Positions 42,375 through 51,097 are shown, counted from the first letter of the stretch. The stretch is 64,000 bases of DNA from JBNRMR01 sp050942895 (GCA_050942895.1 JBMNOE010000005.1:1-64000), one strand, 5' to 3'. The notes: generated by a model from the sequence alone, not told the origin. Made by a program: numbers and translations.

Positions 42375-43097
42375 CTAAATAAGCTTTATGGAGCCGTTTG
42401 AATACACAGGCACGCAATTTGCGCTGTCAGCCTTTAGGCAATAATCCAAATCCGCCTGAAGGCCTAAGGACTGCAAGTGCCTGTAATGTTTAATTTTTGA
42501 AAGAGGAGCATGAAGATCATCTTTGTGCTGTTCATATAGCATCGCCGCCAAAAGGGAGAGATCGCAAAGCTCAAGGGCGGCTTTCTTTTGCCCGCGCCTG
42601 AGATGATGGATTATGCAGCCGGCGGCCAGACTGTCCTCGGCGGAGAATTTTCCATTTGAACCGGCGCAGATTATCGCCAGATCATCGCCCAGTTCCTCGA
42701 TTGCTTTCGCCGCTTGTCCCGCGTTTGTAAAGGCCGATATCAATACCCGCTTTGCGCCATTTGCGGCGTTTATGGCTTTTGTGCCGTTGGTGGTGGTCAT
42801 CACTGCGGTTTTCCCCTCCACCCTTTGGCGGGAATAATCCCCCGGGGAGTTGGAAAGGTCGAAGCCCTCGATGGGCAGCCCTCCCCGCTCGCCGCAAAGG
42901 AGAGTGTTTTGCCGGCCCAGCTTTTCGGCTACCTTATGGGCATCGGAAACCTCCACAACGGGGATGATCTCACGGCAGCCGTTTTCGATGGCCCTTATTA
43001 TGGACGATGTGGCCCTCAGCGCATCGATAACCACGGCGGTTCTGCCCTCCAGAAGGCCCTCGGCAAGGACGGGCAGGGCGAAGGTCTCAATTCTCAT
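42375..43097 (-). CDS. comB: 2-phosphosulfolactate phosphatase (ComB family)
   Basis: Mg-dependent phosphatase family that turns 2-phosphosulfolactate into sulfolactate, first described in coenzyme M biosynthesis and also found in non-methanogens including spore formers, where sulfolactate can be a spore solute (known in Bacillus). 240 residues; V-V-I-D-A-L-R-A-T-S-S-I (about 22-33), C-G-E-R-G-G and T-T-T-N-G-T-K-A are family marks. ATG 43097 is preferred; a GTG 12 bases upstream is possible. It has its own TATACT-type -10 behind a terminator and faces the spoVA operon. Confidence 0.88.
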   Translation of the reverse strand: MRIETFALPVLAEGLLEGRTAVVIDALRATSSIIRAIENGCREIIPVVEVSDAHKVAEKLGRQNTLLCGERGGLPIEGFDLSNSPGDYSRQRVEGKTAVMTTTNGTKAINAANGAKRVLISAFTNAGQAAKAIEELGDDLAIICAGSNGKFSAEDSLAAGCIIHHLRRGQKKAALELCDLSLLAAMLYEQHKDDLHAPLSKIKHYRHLQSLGLQADLDYCLKADSANCVPVYSNGSIKLI

Positions 43098-43157
43098 TAT
43101 GCAGCTCACTTTCTTGCGAATTTTTTTATCTCTTTTGTCAGTATACCATGTTCGGGA

Positions 43158-43182
43158 ATAAAAAACACCGGCAATGCCGGTG
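43158..43182 (-). terminator. Terminator of the sigma/anti-sigma operon
   Basis: On the minus strand CACCGGCA (43182-43175) and TGCCGGTG (43173-43166) pair perfectly with a 1-2 base turn, followed by a run of six T. It lies beyond all three tandem repeat units. Confidence 0.8.
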
Positions 43183-43217
43183 AAGCTGATGGAAGAAGGC
43201 GAGTATTCGAGGGCACT

Positions 43218-43731
43218 GCCCTTAAGCTCCTGCCAAAAGAATGCTTCCTTCGAAATCCTTTTAATATGTGGTCAAGGGGCTTATCCCTTATGGGGTGCGG
43301 GGCGGAACCCCGCGTCGTTCCCTTAGCCCACTCGTCCTTCAGGGGAATCTCGAATATATTAGGGCCGCTTTGCATTATGGAGACGCTGCCCTCAAGCTCC
43401 TGCCAAAGGAATGCTTCCTTTGAAATCCTTTTAACATGTGGTCAAGGGGCTTATCCCTTGCGAGGTGGGGGGGGCAGAACCCCGCGTCGTTCCCCTTGGC
43501 CTACTCATCCTTCAGGGGAATCTCGAATATATTAGGGCCGCTTTGCATTATGGCGACGCTGCCCTCAAGCTCCTGCCAAAGGAATGCTTCCTTTGAAATC
43601 CTTTTAACATGGGGTCAAGGGGCTTATCCCTTGCGAGGTGGGGGGGCAGAACCCCGCGTCGTTCCCCTTGGCCTACTCGTCCTTCAGGGGGATCTCAAAT
43701 ATATTAGGGCCGCTTTGCATTATGGCGACGC
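43218..43731. repeat. Three tandem 170-173 bp units copying a gene end plus spacer
   Basis: Units begin at about 43218, 43388 and 43561 with GCCCTCAAGCTCCTGCC (GCCCTTAAG in the first). Each contains AATGCTTCCTT, GGTCAAGGGGCTTATCCCTT, CCCCGCGTCGTTCCC and then the final codons of the minus-strand anti-sigma-like gene (M-Q-S-G-P-N-I-F-E-I-P-L-K-D-E). The third unit runs into the real gene end at 43673. The outermost unit (43218) is the most diverged. Spacing equals unit length, with no unique spacers. Confidence 0.85.
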
Positions 43732-44266
43732 CGTCCTCTATGCGCCCCGAGTCATATATCGGCTCAATCAGCCAGGCCTCGTCGCTCTCGCCGGATTTAA
43801 CCCCGCAAAGGCCGTTTTCAAGGTAGAAAACTTCATAGCTTACCAGCGGATTAAAGGTGGCCTTGGGCAGGGCGGAGATTTCCACCCTATTGCTCAGCGC
43901 CGTGCTTGCTATATCAGCAATTTCGGGGGAAGCGGCGGGGGAGTCCTTACCTGCGTCCGCCGCAATCTGCATCGAAAGAGGTGTGGCCTGGGCGGTTTGA
44001 ATGGCGCCACCGCTTTGGAGATTTTCCGCAACCCTTTCGTTCCCCGATATATTCAACTGCCCGAGCGATGCGGCGATGATAAAGACCGCCGCTGCGGCGC
44101 AGGTTGCCAAGCTGGCGGAGGCGTATGCCAGCCAGCGCTTCCTGGGCGCTTTTTTGCTAGGAGCCCTGCTGGTGTTCTTGATGCGCGCGGCCATATATTG
44201 GTCAACTGTCAGGCCGCTAAGAAGCTCGTCGGCTATTTGTTTAAAATCGCTTAGGTCATACTTCAA
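43673..44266 (-). CDS. Membrane protein, putative anti-sigma factor
   Basis: A 197-residue protein: cytoplasmic N-terminus (about 1-44, with basic K-K-A-P-R-K-R before the membrane), one Ala-rich transmembrane helix (45-68), and an extracellular domain of about 130 residues with an Ala/Ser/Pro linker. It overlaps the ECF sigma gene by 4 bases (ATGA), the usual coupling of a sigma factor with its membrane anti-sigma. No zinc motif. The C-terminal 15-20 codons are present in three tandem copies downstream (43218-43731), so the gene end lies inside a repeat array. The extracellular family is not recognised. Confidence 0.78.
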   Translation of the reverse strand: MKYDLSDFKQIADELLSGLTVDQYMAARIKNTSRAPSKKAPRKRWLAYASASLATCAAAAVFIIAASLGQLNISGNERVAENLQSGGAIQTAQATPLSMQIAADAGKDSPAASPEIADIASTALSNRVEISALPKATFNPLVSYEVFYLENGLCGVKSGESDEAWLIEPIYDSGRIEDGVAIMQSGPNIFEIPLKDE

Positions 44267-44790
44267 GGCTTGAGCCTCCTTTTAATTATAACCTGCAGCT
44301 TTTCCCTTGCGCGCATCAGCCTGGTGCGTACGGTAACGCCGGGTATGCCCAGAATTTCCGCTATCTGGCCTGTCGGCATATCCTGGTAGTAGAACAGCAA
44401 GACCACGTCCTTATATATCTGCGGGAGCTCCATCACACTTTCCATCAGGAGCTGCTTTTCCTCCGCGTCGATGACCTCCCCCTCGGGGCTGCCGCCGATG
44501 GCCGGAGCGTCATAGTTTTCCGGCATATAGGACACTTTTCTGTTCCATGCGCTTTTTAGGTAATCCTTGCAGACGTTTATGGTGACCTTAAGGAGGTATG
44601 CCTTCTCGCTCCCCGCGTCGGGCAGGACGGGCTGCTTGTTGTATATGCGCAGGAAGACCTCCTGGCAAGCGTCCTCAGCCTTTTGCCTGTCCTTAAGGTA
44701 GAAGTATGCCTGGCGCAGCATTAGATTGCCATAGTCCTGAACTAGCCGGTCTATGTCGCAGTTCTGCTTCTGCTTCGCTTCCTCTGACAT
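44263..44790 (-). CDS. ECF-type sigma factor
   Basis: Sigma-70 family factor of 175 residues. Region 2 includes A-E-D-A-C-Q-E-V-F-L-R-I-Y (about 37-49); region 4 includes M-P-T-G-Q-I-A-E-I-L-G-I-P-G-V-T-V-R-T-R-L-M-R-A (about 137-160). Start 44790 is set by GGAGGTGAGAGT; the longer frame from 44814 is unsupported. It is coupled to the membrane protein gene downstream, and the pair ends at the terminator at 43158. Confidence 0.92.
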   Translation of the reverse strand: MSEEAKQKQNCDIDRLVQDYGNLMLRQAYFYLKDRQKAEDACQEVFLRIYNKQPVLPDAGSEKAYLLKVTINVCKDYLKSAWNRKVSYMPENYDAPAIGGSPEGEVIDAEEKQLLMESVMELPQIYKDVVLLFYYQDMPTGQIAEILGIPGVTVRTRLMRAREKLQVIIKRRLKP

Positions 44791-44814
44791 ACTCTCACCT
44801 CCAAAAACGACCAA

Positions 44815-44957
44815 GATTACAAAATTGTTCCAATTGGTTCAAAAATAATTTACAAAAAGTACAAGCTTTATCGCGCATTGCGATTAAAACCCCTGCTTAA
44901 AAGGGCCAAAAAAGGGGCGGAAAAGGTAAAAATCATGGTGAAAACGTAAAAATTTAA
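44815..44957. other. Spacer between the sigma operon and proA
   Basis: A-rich stretch presumably carrying the sigma operon promoter on the minus strand. GGGGCGGAAAAGG and similar purine runs are present. No gene and no clear terminator for proA seen. Confidence 0.3.
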
Positions 44958-46196
44958 TCAACGGGTTTGGCCATTGCCGTAGATGATATATTTTATCGTC
45001 GTAAGCTCACGAAGCCCCATGGGACCCCTTGCGTGGAGCTTCTGGTTGGAGATGCCTATCTCCGCGCCGAAGCCGAACTCGCCGCCGTCGGTGAAGCGGG
45101 TGGAGGCGTTCACATATACCGCTGCGCTGTCCACCTCGTCCAGGAACCTTTGCGCCCTTGAATAATCGCTGGTGATTATGGCGTCGCTGTGGCCGGAGGA
45201 ATACTTTTCAATGTGAGAAATGGCCTCACCGATTCCTTTAACCACCTTCACTGCATATATCATGTCGTTAAACTCTGTGAAAAAGTCCTCCTCAGTGGCG
45301 GGCTTCACCCAATCGGCATAAGACATCGTTTTTTCGCAGCCGCGGACTTCAACGCCTTTTTCCCGGAGCGCTTCAAGGCATTTGGGCAGGAATGCGTCCG
45401 CTATTGAGGAATCCACCAGCAATGTTTCGGCGCTGTTGCACACCGAAGGACGGCTTATCTTCGCTGAAACGGCGATGTCAAGGGCCATAGCCATGTCGCA
45501 AATGCCGTCCACATAGACATGGCAGTTGCCCGTGCCGGTTTCGATCACGGGGATTTTTGCATTCTCCACCACGCTCTTGATCAGTCCTGCGCCGCCCCTG
45601 GGGATAAGCACATCTATATAGCCCCTAAGGGACATCATCTCGCGGGCGGTCTCGCGGGAAGTATCCCGCACCAGCTCCAGGCAGAAGGGATCAAGCCCCG
45701 CTTGGGCAAGAGCGCCCTGCATTATATCAACAAGAGCGGTGTTTGAATGGATTGCGTCCGAGCCGCCGCGAAGAATGCAGGCATTGCCGGACTTGATGCA
45801 AAGGGCGGCAGCATCGGCCGTGACATTTGGGCGTGATTCGAATATGATGCCTATGACGCCAAGGGGCACCCGCTTTTGTCCGACTCTAAGGCCGTTGGGG
45901 CGCGTCCACATGGATATGATTTCGCCGATGGGGTCGGGCAGCGCGCAGACATCCTCGATGCCCTTTGCTATGGCCTCTATGCGGGCCGGGTTCAAGGTGA
46001 GTCTTTCGATAAAATGCTCCTGAAGGCCGTTTTTTCTGGCGTTTATCAGGTCTTTTTCGTTTGCCGAAAGGATGGCTTCCGAGCCGTTCCTGATGGCCTT
46101 AGCCATAGCGAAAAGGGCAGAGTTTCTCTGGTTTATGCCCGATGTTTTCAGGGCTATGGAAGCGTTTTTCACTTTTGTTGCAATATCCTTAAGCAT
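44958..46196 (-). CDS. proA: Glutamate-5-semialdehyde dehydrogenase (gamma-glutamyl phosphate reductase)
   Basis: NADPH-dependent reduction of gamma-glutamyl phosphate in proline synthesis. 412 residues, family-typical length, ALDH-like fold. Visible marks: P-L-G-V-I-G-I-I-F-E-S-R-P-N-V-T near 110-125, G-N-A-C-I-L-R-G-G-S-D near 137-147, the catalytic Cys in S-V-C-N-S-A-E-T (about 252) and F-G-F-G-A-E-I-G-I-S near the end. ATG 46196 has GGGGGAAGG upstream. proB is not adjacent, which is unusual, because proB and proA are normally cotranscribed. Confidence 0.97.
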   Translation of the reverse strand: MLKDIATKVKNASIALKTSGINQRNSALFAMAKAIRNGSEAILSANEKDLINARKNGLQEHFIERLTLNPARIEAIAKGIEDVCALPDPIGEIISMWTRPNGLRVGQKRVPLGVIGIIFESRPNVTADAAALCIKSGNACILRGGSDAIHSNTALVDIMQGALAQAGLDPFCLELVRDTSRETAREMMSLRGYIDVLIPRGGAGLIKSVVENAKIPVIETGTGNCHVYVDGICDMAMALDIAVSAKISRPSVCNSAETLLVDSSIADAFLPKCLEALREKGVEVRGCEKTMSYADWVKPATEEDFFTEFNDMIYAVKVVKGIGEAISHIEKYSSGHSDAIITSDYSRAQRFLDEVDSAAVYVNASTRFTDGGEFGFGAEIGISNQKLHARGPMGLRELTTIKYIIYGNGQTR

Positions 46197-46225
46197 GGCC
46201 TTCCCCCTTATTCTTTATTAGTATA

Positions 46226-46253
46226 ATTATATATTAAATCAAAGATGTGTCAA
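46226..46253 (-). promoter_or_regulatory. Promoter of proA
   Basis: On the minus strand TTGACA (46253-46248), 16-base spacer, TATAAT (46231-46226). Confidence 0.75.
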
Positions 46254-46344
46254 CCGCGGGGCGCGCTGGATTGTTGCAGGTAATTTCTTCAAGAAGGAAA
46301 AAACATGGGGAAAAAGGGCAAAAAAGGGCGAAAAATCTTCCTGC

Positions 46345-46373
46345 TTGAAAAAAACTGGTGGATTATGTATAAT
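46345..46373 (+). promoter_or_regulatory. Promoter of folT
   Basis: TTGAAA (46345-46350), 17-base spacer, TATAAT (46368-46373). The leader of about 75 bases does not show the tetrahydrofolate riboswitch often found before folT. Confidence 0.7.
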
Positions 46374-46453
46374 AAACAGACGATTTAATAGACTGACAAA
46401 AGGGCGCAAAATGGATGAAAGTGGAGCGCAAAAAAACTTTGGAGGGATTGCCG

Positions 46454-47044
46454 ATGAAAACAGAAAAGCAGATTCAATCACCGTTTTCCGCCATGGGCGA
46501 GGCCTTTCGCTCGTCAGCGCTGGAGTTTAAAAAGATCAGAACACTGGCCGCCTGCGCAATGCTGATAGCGCTGAACATCATTTTGGACAGCTTCAGCATA
46601 CCCGTCGGAAATCTTTTGAGGATTGGCATTTCTTTCATAACCATCGCCCTTGCCGGTATGCTCTACGGGCCGATCGCTTCAATGGCCTGCGCAGCCCTTA
46701 GCGATATCCTTTGTGCGATACTCATCCCCAGGGGGGCCTACTTCCCCGGGTGGACATTGGGCGCCCTTGTCGGCGGGCTCATATACGGCCTTGTGCTATA
46801 CGGAAAAAAGGTCACATATCTGCGGGCTCTTTTGGCGAAGGGCCTGGTGAACCTTTTCGTGAACATTCTCCTTGGCACACTCTGGCTTTCGGTGATGTAT
46901 GGCAACGCCTTTATCGCCATTGTGGGGATGCGGATAGCCAAAAACGCAGGCGCCCTTGCGCTGGAGGCCGCCATGATATTCTTTGTGGGAAATCTGGCGC
47001 AAGAGGTTCTTCGCAGAATGAAAAAATCCCCCGTTAAAACCTGA
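46454..47044 (+). CDS. folT: ECF transporter S component, folate type
   Basis: Substrate-capture subunit of an energy-coupling-factor importer, 196 residues with about six membrane helices. The pattern T-L-A-A-C-A-M-L-I-A-L-N-I-I-L near 28-42, the L-R-I-G-I-S-F-I segment, P-R-G-A-Y-F-P-G-W-T-L, and the length correspond to the FolT-type S components for folates. The start at 46454 is chosen from GGAGGG ten bases upstream rather than the earlier in-frame ATG. The EcfA/EcfT module must be elsewhere. Folate uptake would feed the one-carbon enzyme encoded at 18.4 kb. Confidence 0.85.
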   Translation: MKTEKQIQSPFSAMGEAFRSSALEFKKIRTLAACAMLIALNIILDSFSIPVGNLLRIGISFITIALAGMLYGPIASMACAALSDILCAILIPRGAYFPGWTLGALVGGLIYGLVLYGKKVTYLRALLAKGLVNLFVNILLGTLWLSVMYGNAFIAIVGMRIAKNAGALALEAAMIFFVGNLAQEVLRRMKKSPVKT

Positions 47045-47137
47045 TGTCCTAAAAGATACTAAAAAACGTCCTAAATAAACGGGGCTAAGCTATATTTCAC
47101 TTAATGCGCATACCATTAAAAGGGAGGAGGTGGCGCA

Positions 47138-47734
47138 GTGAATATCGCTTGGCCCTTGCTTTTTTGCGGCGCAATAATTTACGCGCTTTTATCCGGCGAC
47201 GGGGAGAATATAATCGGTTATCTGGCACAGAGCGCGGCGGAGGCCATCGCTCTCATATTTACTTTGGCGGGAGCCTACACCCTTTGGTGCGGGGTTTTAA
47301 GGATATTCAAGAGCTGCGGCGCTGTGAGCGGCCTTACCAGGCTGCTCTCTCCCGCTATTAAGCGGCTTTTCCCTGACCATAAGGACGACGAGGATGTGAA
47401 AGGGCATATTGCCACCAATTTTGCCGCTAACATGATGGGCCTTGGCAATGCGGCGACGCCGGCGGGCATAGAAGCCGTTAAGGCCATGGCGAAAAAGAGC
47501 GACGGAGTTTTTACGAACGCAATGGGAATGTTCATCGTGGTAAACTGCTCATCCCTGCAGATCATCCCCACCACGGTCATATCGCTGCGGGCGCAGGCGG
47601 GGTCGATGGCGGCGGGGGATATCTTTTTGCCCTCGCTTGTCACCAGCTTTTTAACGACGCTCCTTAGCATTACTCTCGCCATTATTGTAATTAAATATAA
47701 GCAAAAAAGAAGCAAAGGGATGGCTAACCTATGA
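47138..47734 (+). CDS. spmA: Spore maturation protein A
   Basis: Integral membrane protein of 198 residues with five or so helices, nucleoside-transporter-like Gate domain. The stretch N-F-A-A-N-M-M-G-L-G-N-A-A-T-P-A-G-I near 90-107 is diagnostic. SpmA and SpmB act in spore core dehydration in Bacillus and Clostridium. GGGAGGAGG precedes the start. spmB overlaps by 4 bases. Confidence 0.96.
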   Translation: MNIAWPLLFCGAIIYALLSGDGENIIGYLAQSAAEAIALIFTLAGAYTLWCGVLRIFKSCGAVSGLTRLLSPAIKRLFPDHKDDEDVKGHIATNFAANMMGLGNAATPAGIEAVKAMAKKSDGVFTNAMGMFIVVNCSSLQIIPTTVISLRAQAGSMAAGDIFLPSLVTSFLTTLLSITLAIIVIKYKQKRSKGMANL

Positions 47735-48234
47735 GCTGGGCCTTACCGCTGATGCTGCTGGCAGGGGTTGTTTATAGCTTTTTCAGGGGCGTAAAGACAT
47801 ATGACGAGTTCGCAGCCGGAGCCATGGACGGCCTTCGCGCAATCCTCGCCGCTGCGCCGAATATCTGCGCCGCCGTGATATGCATCGGCCTTTTCAGGCG
47901 CTGCGGGCTTATGGATTTGGCCGCGGGCGCCTTTTCGGGGGCATTTGAGGCTCTGGGAATGCCGGGGGAAATAATGCCGCTGGTGCTGCTAAGGCCCCTT
48001 TCGGGGGGCGCCAGCCTTTCGCTTTTGCAGCAGCTTTTTGAGCAGCACGGCCCCGACAGCTATATCGCCAGGACCGCCGCCTCGCTGATGGGTTCCACTG
48101 AAACGGTATTCTACACGATGGCCGTTTATCTAAGCGGCGTCAAATCAAAGGGCAGCGGCTGGGCGGTGGTGGTTTCGCTGGTATCCTGCCTGGCGGGAGG
48201 GGTGTTCGCCGCCTGGGTGTGCCGGCTGCTGTGA
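47731..48234 (+). CDS. spmB: Spore maturation protein B
   Basis: Integral membrane partner of SpmA, 167 residues. Family marks: L-R-P-L-S-G-G-A-S-L near 86-95 and G-P-D-S-Y-I-A-R-T-A-A-S-L-M-G-S-T-E-T-V-F-Y. ATGA overlap with spmA; convergent with the following lipoprotein gene with 27 bases between them. Confidence 0.96.
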   Translation: MSWALPLMLLAGVVYSFFRGVKTYDEFAAGAMDGLRAILAAAPNICAAVICIGLFRRCGLMDLAAGAFSGAFEALGMPGEIMPLVLLRPLSGGASLSLLQQLFEQHGPDSYIARTAASLMGSTETVFYTMAVYLSGVKSKGSGWAVVVSLVSCLAGGVFAAWVCRLL

Positions 48235-48261
48235 CCAGACAAATGGGCCGAAGCGGCGGCG

Positions 48262-49705
48262 TCAATTCCCGGAGGATAGGGGGGATAACTGCTCTTCGAT
48301 GTAATCGCTTAAATCCTCGTCCAAGAGGGCGGCGCACTCGTCAAAGGTGCTTTCGCTTTCAATATATGGCTTAAGCCGGGCGCTCGCTTGGCTTATGGCG
48401 TAGGAATCGTCAAGTATGGTGCAATGAGCTATGTTTTCAAGGATGTGCGAGTATTCTGCGCTGATATCCCCCGAAAAGCTTATTGACACGGCGTCCTGGT
48501 TTTCAAAGCCGGAAAGGTACTTGATATGTTCCTCCGTCACTTTCCTGTTTGCTGAAATGGCATGGTCGTCCATGAGTCCGCCGGGGTTGCCCGCCAGGAA
48601 GAACAGCACTTCGGCGGCGGCCTTCGGGTTTTCGGTGCTTGCAAGCGCAACCCCGTAGGAGGACATCTTCGCCTCATATGAATCAGTTTCGCCTGCGGCG
48701 GGGACACAGAAAAGACGCATGTCCTCGTCCGCTTTTTTATATCTGTAAGCCAGCCTGCCCACCTGCCAGGGGGAATTGTAATATGTGCTGATCTGTATGT
48801 CCGCGCTGTTTATCAGCGCATCCATACGGGTTTCAGGGGAGCTGTGGGAAGCAACCTCCTCCAAAGGCCTTAGAATATCCTGGGAATGGAGACTGCGGGC
48901 TAAGTTCGCGCAGTACTCAAGCTGCTCCCTGCGGAACGCCAAAACCATTTCCTCGTAGTCGATAAATTTAAGCCCGGCAAGGGAAAGGGCGATATCGCTG
49001 CTGCTTATGTGGTCGGTGGTGACGGCCCTTTTTTCAGCGTTCGCATGAAGGTTTATATATTCGCTCAGATACTCAAGCGTTCTCCGGCCGTTGAGACCCT
49101 CAAGCTGCAGGCCCTCCTCCAGCAGCCTTTCTTCGGAGGTGAAAACCAGGGGCAAACTGAAGCTGAAGGGCATTATATATTGCCCGCCGTTTATGAAGCC
49201 TGCGTCCAGCACGGCGGGAAAGTAGTCGTCAGGGCAGAAGCCCAGCCCGCCGTCTTCGCCCATGAAGGGGGCAAGATCCAAAAGCGCTCCGCTGGCGGCA
49301 AGCATCTGAATGTCCACAGTGCTGCCGGGCCCAAAGAGGACGGCGTCGGGAAGGACGCCGCCAAGCCCTTCCTCAATGATTATCTGCGCGCCATTATAGC
49401 TGTTGGTGGCAAATGGCACGAGCCTTGTGCCCAAGGAGCTCTTAAACGAGGCGAACAGCCTTTTCGACCAGTCTCTGGCCTTGGGCTCAGCCTCGGGCAT
49501 AACAAAAAGCACACAGATCTCCCCCGGCTCTATCTCGCCGCTCAGGTTGCCGGAAAAATTGCTGTTTTTGCTGGAATCGTCAATATTATCTGCCACAAAA
49601 TCACCAGGCTCGGGCGAGGCGGCATTGGGGGGCGGTGATTGCGCAGCCGGCCATCAGCGACAGAATAAGTGCGAGGGCTATGGCGGAAAACATTTTATTT
49701 TTCAT
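48262..49705 (-). CDS. Extracellular solute-binding lipoprotein, one-base frameshift near start
   Basis: Family-1-like solute-binding lipoprotein. The long frame (stop 48262, first codons near 49596) lacks a signal peptide, but a perfect one lies upstream in another frame: M-K-N-K-M-F-S-A-I-A-L-A-L-I-L-S with lipobox L-M-A-G-C from ATG 49705. Removing one base from the G6 run at 49627-49632 (C6 on the coding strand) joins them as A-I-T-A-P-N-A-A-S-P-E-P-G-D-F-V. A good promoter and RBS lie before 49705, so the gene structure is real and the shift is an error, slippage or recent mutation. About 480 residues when joined. The ligand is unknown and no permease is adjacent. Confidence 0.75.
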
Positions 49706-49731
49706 ACTTATTTACTTTTCCTTTTTTTTTT

Positions 49732-49760
49732 AGTATATAGCAAATATAGCGCAAAGACAA
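49732..49760 (-). promoter_or_regulatory. Promoter of the solute-binding lipoprotein gene
   Basis: On the minus strand TTGTCT (49760-49755), 17-base spacer, TATACT (49737-49732), then a T10/A10 run and AAGGAAA before ATG 49705. Confidence 0.65.
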
Positions 49761-49801
49761 GTAAATTTTAATGCACAGTTGCTTTTAGAAATAAACAACA
49801 T

Positions 49802-49834
49802 AAAAAGCCCGCGTAATTTTCACTTGCGCAGGCT
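49802..49834 (-). terminator. Terminator of the hydrogenase-like gene
   Basis: On the minus strand AGCCTGCG (49834-49827) pairs with CGCGGGCT (49813-49806) with one mismatch, followed by five T. Confidence 0.7.
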
Positions 49835-49846
49835 ATAAGCGGAACT

Positions 49847-51097
49847 TTAAAGGATGCGGGTGAAGTTATTGTCCCGGTCTAGAAGGCTTTCGACGGTTTC
49901 ATAGCCCAAGCGGTGCAGAAGATCCAAAACATAGGGGTTGTCAGCCGGAGTTTTATAGACGGTCTCCTCGCCATAGCGGTTGACGGCTTCGCGGGCGATA
50001 TCCTTGTCGATAAGGGATTTCGGCCCCCCGACACAGCCTCCGCGGCAACCCATGCCCTCGATGAAGTTCGCGCCGATATTGCCCTGGGCAATGTCTTTTA
50101 GAAGGTTTTTGCACTCCACCATGCCGTTGGCCTGACGCGCCCTTAAGGGGATTTTTCTGTCGGGCCGCAGCCGGTCCAAAGTGGCCTGAACGGCTTCGCT
50201 CACGCCGGAAACCCGGGCATAAATGCGCCCCGCCCTTGAGGAATGGTCGCTCAAGTCCTCATCAAGGGAGGCGGGGTTGATGTTCATCAGCTTAAAAAGC
50301 TCGGCCACTTCTTCAAAGGTCAGCACATAATCAACGGCGTCGGCTATATCAGCGTCCCGCGCTTCGGCTTTTTTTGCTATGCAAGGGCCGATGAACACGG
50401 TCTTTGCATCGGGGTGGATTCTTTTTATCGACCGCCCGCAGGCCACCATCGGCGAGACGGAAGGCGGCACATGGGGGATCATATCGTTGTATGATTTCCT
50501 TATAAGCGCAATCCAAAGGGGGCAGCAGCAGCTCGTCAGCAGATAATCCTCGTCGTTTTGAATCTCTCGGTCAAACTCGAGGGCTTCTTTCAGCGTGAGA
50601 ACATCGGCAAAAAGGGCCACCTCGATCATGCCGTAAAAGCCCATGCATTTAAAAGCGCTACGCAGATGCCCGGAAGTCACCTCTGGGCTGAACTGGCCGG
50701 AAAAAGCGGGGGCGATCATGGCGTAGACAGGGGTTTTCCTGTCCTTCAAAAGATTCAGCACCGCAAGGGCATCCCTGCGGGTGGTGAGGGCGTTTTCGGG
50801 GCATGCGTCTATGCAGTCGCCACAGCCCGTGCAATTTTTGGCGACCACCACATTGCCTGTTTCATCCCGCTTTATTGCATCAAAAAGGCAGGCGACGCGG
50901 CAGGCGCCGGAGCCTTCGCCGCAGTCACAGTCCTTGTGCCGTATTATGGGAGGCGCGTTTTCTGGCCGCAAAAGCGCCTCCATCAGGCTGGTTTCCTCGC
51001 TTCCGCCATTTTTTATTATGGCGCTGTACTCTTCATCCAGCCTTCCGTCTATAGACGCTTTTTCAAGCCGGCGGCTTATTTTGTTATATTTATCCAT
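49847..51097 (-). CDS. [FeFe]-hydrogenase-like iron-sulfur protein
   Basis: A 416-residue protein with an N-terminal ferredoxin region (C-D-C-G-E-G-S-G-A-C, then C-T-G-C-G-D-C-I-D-A-C-P near 94) and a C-terminal iron hydrogenase large-subunit domain. The three H-cluster motifs are present in altered form: L1 T-S-C-C-C-P-L-W (about 190), L2 G-P-C-I-A-K-K-A-E (about 235) and L3 E-G-M-G-C-R-G-G-C-V-G-G (about 345). All four cluster cysteines are there, so it may bind an H-cluster, but the Met of L2 is replaced and an extra Cys lies in L1. The small size and lack of partner subunits suggest a sensory or divergent hydrogenase (group C/D-like). It heads the redox cluster on the minus strand with its own terminator. 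Confidence 0.85.
   Translation of the reverse strand: MDKYNKISRRLEKASIDGRLDEEYSAIIKNGGSEETSLMEALLRPENAPPIIRHKDCDCGEGSGACRVACLFDAIKRDETGNVVVAKNCTGCGDCIDACPENALTTRRDALAVLNLLKDRKTPVYAMIAPAFSGQFSPEVTSGHLRSAFKCMGFYGMIEVALFADVLTLKEALEFDREIQNDEDYLLTSCCCPLWIALIRKSYNDMIPHVPPSVSPMVACGRSIKRIHPDAKTVFIGPCIAKKAEARDADIADAVDYVLTFEEVAELFKLMNINPASLDEDLSDHSSRAGRIYARVSGVSEAVQATLDRLRPDRKIPLRARQANGMVECKNLLKDIAQGNIGANFIEGMGCRGGCVGGPKSLIDKDIAREAVNRYGEETVYKTPADNPYVLDLLHRLGYETVESLLDRDNNFTRIL

Noticed and set aside
43106..43375. 89-codon minus frame beginning M-Q-S-G-P-N-I-F-E-I
   Set aside because: It starts inside a copy of the anti-sigma gene end and runs into spacer only because the stop was lost in that unit; no RBS.
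43218..43731. Regular repeat array considered as CRISPR
   Set aside because: Units of 170-173 bases are adjacent with no short repeat/spacer pattern and contain a gene end.
46240..46453. Tetrahydrofolate riboswitch before folT
   Set aside because: The known conserved core was not recognisable in the leader; only a promoter is supported.
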